This document shows, one piece after another, positions 27,961-36,865 of a stretch of 64,000 nt of DNA. The position numbers and the translations under genes are program-made. The notes under the pieces were generated by a model. The model searched no databases and had not been told where the DNA came from. It saw only the letters and a list, made by a program, of their open reading frames with translations. Location: contig NZ_FNRX01000002.1 of assembly GCF_900105195.1 (NCBI RefSeq), positions 682,001 to 746,000 on the forward strand, written 5' to 3'. The DNA comes from Rhodococcus pyridinivorans (GTDB taxonomy: Bacteria; Actinomycetota; Actinomycetes; Mycobacteriales; Mycobacteriaceae). Position 1 is the first letter of the stretch, and every line of letters begins with the position of its first letter.

Positions 27961-29369
27961 ACGCTCGGGTGCGCGCACTGGCACCCCTGCGGCACCGCGA
28001 CTACCGCCTGCTGATCGGTGCCGTCGCGGCGGAATTGTTCGCGGCCGGGATGTGGACGGTCGTGATGGTCTTCCAGGTGATCGCCATCCGCGACACCCCG
28101 ACCGCCCTGTCGATGGTCGCGGCGTGCCTGAGCGCCGGCCTGCTCGCGTTCGCGCTCGTGGGCGGGATCGCGGCCGACCGGTTGCCGAAACGGGCCGTGC
28201 TGGTCGCGGTGCAGGCGGTGAACCTCGTGACGGTTTCTCTCGTGACGGCGCTGGCGATCTCCGACGCGATAGCGCTGTGGCACATGGCGGTTGCGTCGGC
28301 GGTGCTGGGCGCGGGCACGGCGTTCTTCTTCCCCACCTACACCGCGCTGTTGCCGAATGTGTTGCCCGCGGAGGAACTTCTCGCCGCGAACGGGATGGAG
28401 GGCGCGCTGCGACCGACCCTCCAGCAGGGCGCCGGACCGGCCGTGGCCGGAATGGTGGTCGGGGCGTTCATCCCGGCGACGGGCGCGTTCATCGTCGCCG
28501 CCTTCCACGCGTGTGCGCTCGTGTTGTTGTTGTGCGTGCGCGTCCCCCGGGAACGGATGGAAGAGACCGAGTCGCAGGAGAAGACGAGTGTGCTCGCCGA
28601 TCTGAAGGAAGGCATCTCCTTCACGATCACCACACCGTGGCTGTTGTGGACCCTGATCGCCGCGTGCGTCATGACCTTCGTCGTCATGGGGCCGGTCGAG
28701 GTGTTGCTGCCGTTCATCACCCGCGAATTGTTCGACAACGGGGAGCAACGGTTCGGCACGATCCTCGCGGCCTTCGGTGTGGGTGGAGCCCTGGGTTCGT
28801 TGGCGGTGTCGTCGCGACCTCTGCCGCGTCGCTACCTGACCATCATGCTGATGTGCTGGGGTGTGGGAACTCTGCCGTTGGCCGTCTTCGCCTTCACGAC
28901 GTCGTTCACGGTCATGATCATCGCGACGTTCGTCATCGGATTCGCCGACGCGGCGGGCATGGTCCTGTGGGGGACCCTGCTGCAGAGGCGCGTACCGCTC
29001 GGCATGATCGGCCGGGTGGCGAGCCTGGACTTCTTCGTCTCGCTCGCCCTCATGCCGGTGTCGATCGCGGTAACAGGTCCGCTGTCCACGGTGGTGCCGC
29101 GGTGGGTGCTGTTCACCGTGGCTGGTGTGGCACCGCTGGTGCTGATGCTGATCGCGCTCGTCGCCGGGCGGATGTTCGCGGACGAGATCGCGAACCCCCT
29201 GGACACCGGCAACGAGCGCGTCGACATCGTGGTGGAACCGGCTCAGCGTGCCGAGTCGGTGGAGACGGCGGCAGGCACCGCCTCGGACGAGGCGTCCGCC
29301 GAGTGTGCCGGGCGCAGCGCGAACAGTGCCACTGCGGCGAGCACGACCACGCCGGCCACTCCGAAGTAG
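27957..29369 (+). CDS. MFS drug exporter coupled to the ABC-F gene
   Basis: 470 aa; 12-TM MFS of the macrolide-efflux-like (MefA/enterobactin exporter) type, starting RALAPLRHRDYRLLIGAVAAELF, with GGIAADRLPKRAVL as the loop 2-3 motif. Start ATG 27957 shares ATGA with the ABC-F stop and has GGAAAGGA ahead. The last about 45 residues (AQRAESVETAAGTASDEASA onward) are Ala/Ser/Thr-rich and are encoded on the complement of the vanK-like 3' end; they look like a read-through extension after loss of an earlier stop. Export of an antibiotic or signal is inferred. Confidence 0.85.
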
Positions 29370-30595
29370 AGCTGTTCGGGCGTCCATCCCGCATCGAGGA
29401 GCACACCGGCCGCGGTCGGTGCGAGGATGGCACCCGCTCGGCCGATACCGATGGCGGAACCGACGCCGGTGGCCCGCACCTGCGGTCCGTAGAGGGACGG
29501 CGCGAGGGTGTACAGGCCGGCGATGCACCCGTTGATGAGTCCGCCGATCAGGATGCCGAGTGCGAACGCCAGCGTCAGCGTCGAGATCGACATGATGAAG
29601 ACGGTCATGGTCGCGGCGGCGGCGATGGTGAAGGTGAGCAGGACCGACCGGGTGGCCCAGCGGCTGGCGAACACTCCGAAGAGCACCGAACCGACGGTGC
29701 CGCCGAGGGTGAGCATCATGCCAGCCGTGGCGCTCTGGTCCTTCGTGAGACCGGCGGTCTCCAGCAGCGACGGCGTCCACGAGTTGACGAAGTAGAAACC
29801 GAACATGGTGGCGAAGAAGGCCGCCCAGAGCAGCACCGTCGAGCGGGTGTTGCTTCCGGAGAACAGGTCCGAGATCCGTCCTGCCCGCGGTGCCGCCTTG
29901 TCGGCGGAACGGGCGAGCGCCGGGACGGGGCTCTGGCCGATGCGTCGCGCGATGGTGTTGATCCGGTCGAGATCGCCTGCGCGTCCCCGGCTGGTGAGGA
30001 AGTCCAGGGATTCGGGCAGCAGGACGACGAGGAGGGCGAGTGCCAGGCCGGTGAGGACGGCGCCGGTGACGAAGACTGCACGCCAACCGTATCCGCTCTG
30101 CAGACCGACGGCGGCCATGCCGCCGATCGTGGCACCTACACCGTATCCGGCGGTGTAGATGCTGATGGCCAGACCACGCCAGCGGGCCGACGAGTATTCG
30201 CTCGCGATGACGGTGGTGCAGGCGAGGACGCCGCCGATACCGAGTCCGGTGATGACCCGCCAGATGCCGAGTTCCCACGCCGATCCGGCGCTCGCGGACA
30301 GGCCCATGCCGGCGGTGGCGAGTGCGACCGACATCAAGATCAGGGGCCGTCGGCCGATCCGGTCGGCCATCGGGGCGAGAGCGAGAGCGCCGACGGCCAT
30401 GCCGATCAGACCCGCGCTGAGCAGCACGCCGAGTTCCGATCCGCCGAGGCCGAAGTCGCTGCCGATGCTCTTGGCAGTGAACGCCAGGGCCATGACGTCG
30501 AATCCGTCGAGGATGTTCAGCACGACGCACAGGGCGACGACCATCCATTGGTAGGGATGCATCGGCGAGGCGTCGATGCGTGCGCGAAGATCCAT
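29243..30595 (-). CDS. vanK: Vanillate/protocatechuate-type MFS transporter (VanK-like)
   Basis: 450 aa of the aromatic acid:H+ symporter family, with LNILDGFDVMALAFTAKSI in TM1, ADRIGRRPLIL in loop 2-3, and 12 predicted TMs. It follows vanB by 33 bp with GAGGAAACACG before ATG 30595, so it belongs to vanABK as in C. glutamicum. It likely imports vanillate and related hydroxybenzoates. Its 3' end overlaps the opposite-strand MFS gene by 127 bp. Confidence 0.88.
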   Translation of the reverse strand: MDLRARIDASPMHPYQWMVVALCVVLNILDGFDVMALAFTAKSIGSDFGLGGSELGVLLSAGLIGMAVGALALAPMADRIGRRPLILMSVALATAGMGLSASAGSAWELGIWRVITGLGIGGVLACTTVIASEYSSARWRGLAISIYTAGYGVGATIGGMAAVGLQSGYGWRAVFVTGAVLTGLALALLVVLLPESLDFLTSRGRAGDLDRINTIARRIGQSPVPALARSADKAAPRAGRISDLFSGSNTRSTVLLWAAFFATMFGFYFVNSWTPSLLETAGLTKDQSATAGMMLTLGGTVGSVLFGVFASRWATRSVLLTFTIAAAATMTVFIMSISTLTLAFALGILIGGLINGCIAGLYTLAPSLYGPQVRATGVGSAIGIGRAGAILAPTAAGVLLDAGWTPEQLYFGVAGVVVLAAVALFALRPAHSADASSEAVPAAVSTDSAR

Positions 30596-30628
30596 CGTGT
30601 TTCCTCGTGGTGTGAAAATGCGCGGTTG

Positions 30629-31609
30629 TCAGGGAAGGTCGAGCGTGACGACACCCGTCGTCGATCGGGGCGATGCCGAATCGCGCACCACGCGTGACAC
30701 GCAGGCGCACATCCGACGCGAGGAGCGCTTCTGCTCCTCGCTGAAGAAGACATCGCGGTGGTCGACGCGACCGTCGAGCGAGGCGACGGAGACCTCGCAC
30801 AGGCCGCATTCGCCCTTGCGGCAGTCGAACATCATGTCGACGCCGGCACGCCGGAGGGCGTCGAGCATCGATTCGTCGGAACCGACGGTGGTGGTGACGT
30901 CGAGTTCGGGCACGGTGACGGTGAACTCCTCGGCATCGAACCATCCACTGTTGCCGAAGGTCTCGTAGCGGAGGTTCGGCATCGGCAGGTCGCGGTCGTG
31001 CCACCGGCGCCGCACGGCGTCCATCAGGCGGATCGGACCGCACATGTACAGCTCGGTGGTGTGATCGACGCCGTCGACGAGCGCGGCGACGTCCAATCCT
31101 GTTCCCTCGTCGTCGATGTGGACGTCGAGACGGTCGCTGTGGAGGGCTTCGAGTTCGGGCAGGAAGGCCATCGCGGAACGGCTGCGACCGACGTACACGA
31201 AGCGGTAGTCGGCACCGAGGCGGCGGAGCACGGCTCCCATCGCGCGGACGGCGGTGATGCCGATGCCGCCGGCGAGCAGGACGTAGCGCGGTGCGCCGAC
31301 CCGCAGCGGGAAGTTCTGGAGCGGCTCGGTGATCTCGAGTTCGTCGCCGGGACACAGCGAGTGCATGTACTCGGAGCCGCCGCGCGAGGTGGGGGAGCGG
31401 TGGACGCCGAGTGTGAGGCGACCGTCCGGACCACCCGCCGCGAGGGAGTACGAACGCGTGTCGCCAGAGGGGAGACGCACGTCGATGTGGGCGCCTGGTT
31501 CGACGCGGTGGGCGGTGTCGGCGGCGAGGGTGATCTCGGCGATCGAATCGGCGGCCCGCTCGACACTCACGACTCGGGCCCGCTGCCAACGGATCTGGTT
31601 GTGGCTCAT
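30629..31609 (-). CDS. vanB: Vanillate O-demethylase reductase VanB
   Basis: 326 aa of phthalate dioxygenase reductase layout. The N-terminal flavin domain (RSYSLAAGG) and NAD domain (VLLAGGIGITAVRAMG) are followed by a C-terminal [2Fe-2S] ferredoxin with DCRKGECGLC and a later Cys. It delivers NADH electrons to VanA. Start ATG 31609 is one base after the vanA stop (TGA-C-ATG), so translation is coupled. Confidence 0.93.
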   Translation of the reverse strand: MSHNQIRWQRARVVSVERAADSIAEITLAADTAHRVEPGAHIDVRLPSGDTRSYSLAAGGPDGRLTLGVHRSPTSRGGSEYMHSLCPGDELEITEPLQNFPLRVGAPRYVLLAGGIGITAVRAMGAVLRRLGADYRFVYVGRSRSAMAFLPELEALHSDRLDVHIDDEGTGLDVAALVDGVDHTTELYMCGPIRLMDAVRRRWHDRDLPMPNLRYETFGNSGWFDAEEFTVTVPELDVTTTVGSDESMLDALRRAGVDMMFDCRKGECGLCEVSVASLDGRVDHRDVFFSEEQKRSSRRMCACVSRVVRDSASPRSTTGVVTLDLP

Positions 31610-31610
31610 G

Positions 31611-32726
31611 TCAGTGGGCTCCCTCGGGAACGGCGGTGGCCGAGTTGAGGTTCCGCTCCGCTTCGACCATGCGCTGGATCAGGCGTCGCACCCACATGCC
31701 GCCGGCGTCGATGTTGAGGTTGTAGAACTCGTGATCCGGGTTCGCCTCGATGGCCTTCTGCTGCGCGGTGAGCATCGCCTCGTCCTCACCGAACACGCCG
31801 TGCACGCCGTCGCGCAGCTGCGTGGTGATGAGCTGGCTGTCGAGGCGGTAGTTGCGCATGAACGCCCAGAAGTAGAGGGCGGTGCTCTCGTCGACGGGGG
31901 AGATGGTGTTCATGACGAAGCCGTTGACGCCCTGGCTGCGGTCGCCCTCGGGAGCACCGGTGCCGGCCTTGGCCACACCGACGTCGATGCGGATCGTGGA
32001 CGGTGCCTGGAACTCGATGATCTGCCAGCGGTCGACCTTGCCCTCGAAGCCGGGGAACTTGTCGCGCATGTTCTTGAGCCAGAACGGCGGTGCGTCGATG
32101 TCGTGCATCCAGCGGGTGACCGTGACGGTGCGGTCGTCGTGGGTGACGACGAAGTCGGACTCGCTCAGTTCGTCCTGGCCGATGGACGACGAGTGCACGA
32201 ACTCCTCGTGGGTGAGGTCCATGAGGTTGTCGAGGACGAGCTGGTAGTTGGCCTGCACGTCGATCGTGCGTCCGTCGCCCGCCCAGTCGGGGGAGTCCAT
32301 CTGGAACATGTCCGGGATGAGATCGGGATCGGCCTGCGTCGGGTCGCCCGGCCAGACCCACACGAAGCGGTGCCGCTCGACGACGGGATAGGACGCCACC
32401 ATCGCGGACGGGTTGATCGTCTGCTGGGCGGGCATGTGTGTGCAGCGACCTGCGGAGTTGTACTGAAGACCGTGGTAGGGGCACTGGATGCCCTCGCTAC
32501 CGATGAGCTTGCCCATCGACAGCGGCGCGAGGCGGTGCCAGCAGGCGTCGGCGAGGGCGACGGGACGGCCCTCCTCGGTGCGGTAGAGGGCCATCGGCTT
32601 GCCGGCGATGGTGCGGGCGAGGATCTCGCGGCGACCCACCTCGTGATCCCAGGCGACGACGTACCAGGCGTCGAGCGGGTAGGCCATGTTCTTCGCGGTC
32701 GCCCCGGTGGGGCCGAGATCGGTCAT
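31611..32726 (-). CDS. vanA: Vanillate O-demethylase oxygenase VanA
   Basis: 371 aa. The Rieske motif is C62-x-H64 with C82-xx-H85 (CWHRLAPLS, CPYHGLQY), and the mononuclear iron region is NLMDLTHEEFVH (D-x2-H-x4-H). It demethylates vanillate to protocatechuate plus formaldehyde. Start ATG 32726 after GGAGG; the frame upstream adds six codons without benefit. Protocatechuate made here cannot be ring-cleaved by any gene in the window because pcaHG are missing from the pca operon. Confidence 0.95.
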   Translation of the reverse strand: MTDLGPTGATAKNMAYPLDAWYVVAWDHEVGRREILARTIAGKPMALYRTEEGRPVALADACWHRLAPLSMGKLIGSEGIQCPYHGLQYNSAGRCTHMPAQQTINPSAMVASYPVVERHRFVWVWPGDPTQADPDLIPDMFQMDSPDWAGDGRTIDVQANYQLVLDNLMDLTHEEFVHSSSIGQDELSESDFVVTHDDRTVTVTRWMHDIDAPPFWLKNMRDKFPGFEGKVDRWQIIEFQAPSTIRIDVGVAKAGTGAPEGDRSQGVNGFVMNTISPVDESTALYFWAFMRNYRLDSQLITTQLRDGVHGVFGEDEAMLTAQQKAIEANPDHEFYNLNIDAGGMWVRRLIQRMVEAERNLNSATAVPEGAH

Positions 32727-32753
32727 GTCGGATCCTCCGAACACTGAGGGTGA

Positions 32754-32815
32754 AATAACTATCTACATAGATAGTAGGTGAGCTGGAGCACACACTATCT
32801 ATCGATATAGTTATT
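32754..32815. promoter_or_regulatory. VanR operator pair between vanA and vanR
   Basis: ACTATCTACATAGATAGT (32758-32775) is a perfect palindrome with 8-bp arms and CA at the centre. A second, imperfect 18-bp copy ACTATCTATCGATATAGT is at 32794-32811, exactly 36 bp on. The pair is framed by AATAACTAT (32754-32762) and its inverse ATAGTTATT (32807-32815). An A/T-rich island in such GC-rich DNA between a PadR gene and its target is strong evidence of operators covering both divergent promoters. Confidence 0.8.
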
Positions 32816-32855
32816 CGCAAGGGTGGAATACTCGCCCGAGGAAAGGTGGTGGTCC

Positions 32856-33443
32856 ATGAGCCTGCGATACGCGCTGCTCGCGTTGCTCACCGCCGAGCCT
32901 CTGACCGGCTACGACGCGGCGAAACGGTTCGGCGGGTCGGTCGGGCACGTCTGGCATGCGCCCGACTCGCAGATCTACCCCGAACTACGCCGGATGGAGC
33001 GCGAGGGCCTCGTCGAGGGCGAACAGGTGCGCTGGGGTCCCAACAGCACCAAGACCCGGTACTCGATCACCGGGGAGGGCGTCCGGGCCTTCCGCGAATG
33101 GATGTCCACCCCGCTGGACTACGCCCCGGTGCGCGACGCCGCCCACATGCGCGCGGCCTACTTCGAATGGACCGACCCGGACAGCGCTCGCGAGTGCCTG
33201 GAACGGCACATCGATCACTACACCGAACAGATCGCCCAGTGGACCACGGTGCGCGATGCGATCCTCGACCTCAGCAACGCGACCATCGCGCGACGCGTGC
33301 AGAAGTATCCGGCCGAGGACCACGAGCGGATCATCGCGTTCAAGGCGTTCGCGTACGACGGTCTCATCGGCCGGGGCGAGGCCGAGATCGCGTGGGCACG
33401 TCAGGGCCTCGAACTCCTCGACAAGCTGTCGCCGCGCAACTGA
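32856..33443 (+). CDS. vanR: PadR-family repressor VanR
   Basis: 195 aa. The PadR winged helix is LRYALLALLTAEPLTGYDAAKRF...SQIYPELRRMEREGLVEGE, followed by a C-terminal dimer helix domain. Start ATG 32856 after GGAAAGG; the GTG at 32823 would put the operator edge inside the coding region. Divergent from vanABK. C. glutamicum VanR is also PadR-type and is released by vanillate; the same is inferred here. Confidence 0.9.
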   Translation: MSLRYALLALLTAEPLTGYDAAKRFGGSVGHVWHAPDSQIYPELRRMEREGLVEGEQVRWGPNSTKTRYSITGEGVRAFREWMSTPLDYAPVRDAAHMRAAYFEWTDPDSARECLERHIDHYTEQIAQWTTVRDAILDLSNATIARRVQKYPAEDHERIIAFKAFAYDGLIGRGEAEIAWARQGLELLDKLSPRN

Positions 33444-33538
33444 GGCGCCCCGGGACCGCAGCGACGCGCGAACTGGTCAGCGGAGCGCGGAATTGCACGC
33501 ACCGATGACCGTTTCGCGCTCCGACGTGTGCGATCGGA

Positions 33539-34435
33539 TCACGGCGTGCTGTCCGTCGGCGGCACGATCGAATGGGCGAGCGCCCGCATGAGGAACTCGA
33601 GTTCGGGATTGGGCGTCGCGTTGCTCCGCACCACCCCGCACACCGGAACCTGCAGCCGGTGGTGGATCTCGCGCATGAACTTCAGCCCCTTGCGGGGTGT
33701 GTCGGCCGCGGTGCCGGCGTAGAGCACGGTCCACGCCCTCGGGTTGGTGAGCACCTCGAGAGTCGCGGTGTGGTCGCTCGCGATCGGAGGTCCGAGGCGC
33801 ACGCGACGACCAACCTCGACGAAGGCGTCCTCGACCACGCGGTGCAACAGCACCTGGCTGCCGCGCGGCGGCAGCAGCAGCGGGTAGTGGGCGAGGTCGC
33901 CGAGATCGACGGTGGAGAACGCCGACAGCGGGTGCTCGCTCGACGTGACGATGACGAGCTCTTCGATGCCGAGACGGATCGCCTCGAGCCCCGGGCGGTC
34001 GACGTCGCCGCGGATGAGCGCGAGATCGGCATCCCCGGACGCGACGGCGTTGACGCGGTCGGTGAAGTCCTTGATGACGAACTCCACGTCGATCTTGGGG
34101 TGACGTTCGCGGACGCTGGAGATGGCGTCGAGGCTCTGCGCCGCGAAGCTCATGTTCGCCGTGATGCGGATGCTCTCCCGCGGTTCGTGGCCCACTTCCA
34201 GGGCCTTCGCCTCGAGGCTGAGCACCTCGGCGGCGATCGGCATCAGGCGTCGGCCGGCCGAGGTGAGCTTGACCGAACGGGTGGTGCGGTCGAACAGGGT
34301 GGTGCCCAGTTCGTGCTCGAGCTTCGCGATCTGATGGCTGATCGCCGACTGCGAGATGAAGCAGCGCTGGGCAGCACGGGAGAAGCTGCCCTCCTCGCCG
34401 ACGGCGAAGAAGTAGCGCAACTGACGGAAATCCAT
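33539..34435 (-). CDS. LysR-family regulator, target unknown
   Basis: 298 aa. N-terminal wHTH MDFRQLRYFFAVGEEGSFSRAAQRCFISQSAISHQIAKLE is typical (quoted in two parts: residues 1-20, then to 40), followed by the periplasmic-binding-like effector domain. Start ATG 34435 with GGAGGAG ahead. Divergent from the type II NADH dehydrogenase with a 153-bp gap, so it may control ndh or itself. The aromatic-rich setting allows an aromatic effector, but nothing in the sequence proves it. Confidence 0.8.
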   Translation of the reverse strand: MDFRQLRYFFAVGEEGSFSRAAQRCFISQSAISHQIAKLEHELGTTLFDRTTRSVKLTSAGRRLMPIAAEVLSLEAKALEVGHEPRESIRITANMSFAAQSLDAISSVRERHPKIDVEFVIKDFTDRVNAVASGDADLALIRGDVDRPGLEAIRLGIEELVIVTSSEHPLSAFSTVDLGDLAHYPLLLPPRGSQVLLHRVVEDAFVEVGRRVRLGPPIASDHTATLEVLTNPRAWTVLYAGTAADTPRKGLKFMREIHHRLQVPVCGVVRSNATPNPELEFLMRALAHSIVPPTDSTP

Positions 34436-34588
34436 GACTCCTCCCGGGAACGTGCCCTCCGCATTTATGAGCGAAACAGATAACAGTTTTTCGAATATCC
34501 CAGGTTAGTGGATAGCGAGGGTACTTCGTCCCTACCTTGGTAGTCATACATCAACGGAGATGACAAGTACGTGGAGGTTTACGACAGC

Positions 34589-35962
34589 ATGGACGATGCG
34601 GACACAGCGACCCTGGTCGATCGGACGGACGTCGTCATCGTGGGTTCCGGCTTCGGAGCATTGGCCACCGCCAAGAAGCTCGCCAAGGCCGGCACGCCCT
34701 TCGTTCTGATCTCGGAGACCACCGAGCATCTTTTCCAGCCTTTGCTCTACCAGGTCGCCACCGGCGTCCTTTCGCCCGGCGAGATCGCCCCGTCCGTGCG
34801 CGCGATCCTGGCCGAATACCCCAACGCCGACGTCCGCCTGGGCCGCGTCGTCGATGTGCTCCCCGAGGAGAACACGGTTGTCTACGAGGCCGGCGGTCAG
34901 CGCCTGCGTCTCGGCTACAAGTACCTCGTCGCCGCGACCGGCGCCCGCCAGGCGTACTTCGGACGCGACGAGTTCGCCGACCTGACGTACGCGCTGAAGA
35001 CCGTCGAGGACGCCGAGAAGCTGCGTCGCCAGATCGTGCGCTGCTTCGAGGAGGCACACGTCACCACCGATGCCGAGCGTCGGAAGAACCTGCTCAGCTT
35101 CATCGTCGTAGGCGCCGGCCCGACGGGCGTCGAGCTCGCGGGACAGATCAAGGAGCTCGCGCAGCGCTACTTCGCCGAGAACATCGGCAACATCCGCGCC
35201 GACGACGTCACCGTCACGCTCGTCGAGGGCGCAGACAAGGTTCTGCCCCCGTTCGGTGGCAAGCTCAGCGAGTACTCCAAGGAGTCGCTCGAGAAGAGCG
35301 GTGTCGACGTCGTCCTCGGCACGATGGTCACCGACATCGACGAGCACGGTGCCACGCTCACCACGCCCACGACCGAGGAGACCCGCCGCCTCACCGCGGA
35401 GACCATCATCTGGTCGGCAGGCATCCAGGCCAACGACTTCGCCGACGTACTCGCCGAGCGCACCGGCTGCGAGACGGTCCGCGGCGGACGCCTGCTCGTC
35501 GACCCCGACTTCACCGTCGGCCGCAGCGACAACATCTTCGCCATCGGCGACATGGTCACCCTCGACAACCTGCCGGCGCAGTCGCCGTTCGCCATGCAGG
35601 GTGGCCGCCACGTCGCGAAGATGATCACCGGCAAGGTCGCGATGGGCACCCCGTTCCAGTACAAGGACAAGGGAAGCATGGCGATCATCAACCGGTTCCG
35701 CGCCATCACGCGGGTCGGGAAGATCGAGCTCACCGGCTTCATCGCGTGGGTGCTGTGGCTCGCCGTCCACCTCGTCTACCTGGTTGGCTTCCGCAACCGC
35801 TACATCGCGGTCATGTCGTGGTGCGGTTCCTTCCTCGGACACCGCCGCCCCCACTTCTACTATGCGCAGGACGCCGTCCCGGTGCCCGCTGCGGAGAAGG
35901 AGGAGCCGGCAGCGAAGGACGAGCCGGAGAGCGACAAGGAACCCGTGCGGACGTCCGCATAA
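34589..35962 (+). CDS. ndh: Type II NADH dehydrogenase
   Basis: 457 aa. Two Rossmann motifs (VIVGSGFGAL for FAD; IVVGAGPTGVELAG for NADH), the conserved AIGD near 325, and a C-terminal hydrophobic/amphipathic region (FIAWVLWLAVHLVYLVGF) anchoring it to the membrane. It moves electrons from NADH to menaquinone without pumping protons. Start taken as ATG 34589 behind GGAGG; GTG 34571 in frame is possible. The acidic Lys/Glu/Pro tail after residue 435 is low-complexity. Followed by a strong terminator. Confidence 0.93.
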   Translation: MDDADTATLVDRTDVVIVGSGFGALATAKKLAKAGTPFVLISETTEHLFQPLLYQVATGVLSPGEIAPSVRAILAEYPNADVRLGRVVDVLPEENTVVYEAGGQRLRLGYKYLVAATGARQAYFGRDEFADLTYALKTVEDAEKLRRQIVRCFEEAHVTTDAERRKNLLSFIVVGAGPTGVELAGQIKELAQRYFAENIGNIRADDVTVTLVEGADKVLPPFGGKLSEYSKESLEKSGVDVVLGTMVTDIDEHGATLTTPTTEETRRLTAETIIWSAGIQANDFADVLAERTGCETVRGGRLLVDPDFTVGRSDNIFAIGDMVTLDNLPAQSPFAMQGGRHVAKMITGKVAMGTPFQYKDKGSMAIINRFRAITRVGKIELTGFIAWVLWLAVHLVYLVGFRNRYIAVMSWCGSFLGHRRPHFYYAQDAVPVPAAEKEEPAAKDEPESDKEPVRTSA

Positions 35963-35973
35963 CTTCAGATCCC

Positions 35974-36007
35974 CGAAAGGCTCCGACCACCCGGTCGGGG
36001 CCTTTCG
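35974..36007 (+). terminator. Terminator after ndh
   Basis: CGAAAGGCTCCGACC (35974-35988), loop ACCC, GGTCGGGGCCTTTCG (35993-36007): 15 pairs with one T-G wobble, 12 bp after the ndh stop. Followed by TCATTG, without a real T-run. The 190 bp between it and acpS should hold the promoter of the carrier-protein operon; no clear -35/-10 pair was found. Confidence 0.8.
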
Positions 36008-36197
36008 TCATTGACGCGCCGAACCGGGATCGACGCCGCGTGTTGCGGTGGCGAGCCCCGGTTCACCACGTGAACCGACGCGCCCGGCGGGTGAAAGTCG
36101 GGGTGATTTCCGGGATGTCCTGCAAGCCAGAGACGTTCGGCTGGTGTACATCGGCCGACCTGCGGCTACCGTGTGCAGCGCATCCCGAGGAGTGACC

Positions 36198-36626
36198 ATG
36201 AACGATGGCAGCGGCCCCCGCGTCGCGACGACACGTGTCGGCTGCGATGTCGTCACCGTCCGAGACATCGCGTCGAGCATCGACCGGTTCGGCGACCGCT
36301 ACCTGCAGCGTGTGTTCACCCCGCACGAGCTGGACGTATGCACCGGACCGGGGCGCGCCCAACGCCTCGCGGCGCGCTTCGCCGCGAAAGAAGCCGTCAT
36401 GAAGGTCCTGCGTCCGCGCGAGCACGCGGTTCCCTGGCAGGCCATCGAAATCCGCCGCGCGGACTGGGGCGGATGCGCTGTCGTACTGGCCGGTAACGCG
36501 GCCGCCCTGGCGCGAGATGAACAGGTGACCGACATACAGGTCTCGATCTCCCACGAGTCCGAATACGCCATCGCGACGGTCGTGGCGACCCGCGTCGACG
36601 AAGCAGAAACTGGAGAACACCCATGA
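36198..36626 (+). CDS. acpS: AcpS-type 4'-phosphopantetheinyl transferase
   Basis: 142 aa. The holo-ACP synthase fold shows GCDVVTVRDIASSIDRFGDRY at the start (Mg-binding Asp) and RFAAKEAVMKVL (Mg-binding Glu). It transfers phosphopantetheine from CoA to a carrier-protein serine. Start ATG 36198 after GAGGAGTG. It is the first gene of a coupled operon and overlaps the carrier-protein gene by ATGA, so it very probably serves that carrier and may not be the cell's only AcpS. Confidence 0.88.
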   Translation: MNDGSGPRVATTRVGCDVVTVRDIASSIDRFGDRYLQRVFTPHELDVCTGPGRAQRLAARFAAKEAVMKVLRPREHAVPWQAIEIRRADWGGCAVVLAGNAAALARDEQVTDIQVSISHESEYAIATVVATRVDEAETGEHP

Positions 36627-36865
36627 CGGAGCAGGTGATCCGCAAGGTCCTCGGTGAGCACGCGAAGCTGTCGGTCGACAGCACGGCGCTCGACCCCGCC
36701 GCCGACCTCTACGAGCTCGGCCTGACATCGCACGCCAGCGTGAACGTGATGCTCGCCCTCGAAGACGCCTTCGACGTGGAATTCCCCGACGAACTGCTGC
36801 GCAAGAGCACCTTCGCGAGCGTCGGCGCCATCAGGTCGGCGTTGACGGAACTGGGCGTCGCGTGA
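36623..36865 (+). CDS. Stand-alone carrier protein of the aminoacyl-carrier operon
   Basis: 80 aa, acidic, four-helix acyl carrier protein pattern. The phosphopantetheine serine is S36 in ELGLTSHASVNVML; the usual DSL has become L-T-S, a variant fitting carriers of amino acid:[CP] ligase clusters rather than fatty-acid ACP. Start ATG 36623 overlaps acpS (ATGA) and the stop overlaps the next GTG (GTGA). It should carry an aminoacyl thioester made by the ligase at 38046. Confidence 0.9.
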   Translation: MTEQVIRKVLGEHAKLSVDSTALDPAADLYELGLTSHASVNVMLALEDAFDVEFPDELLRKSTFASVGAIRSALTELGVA

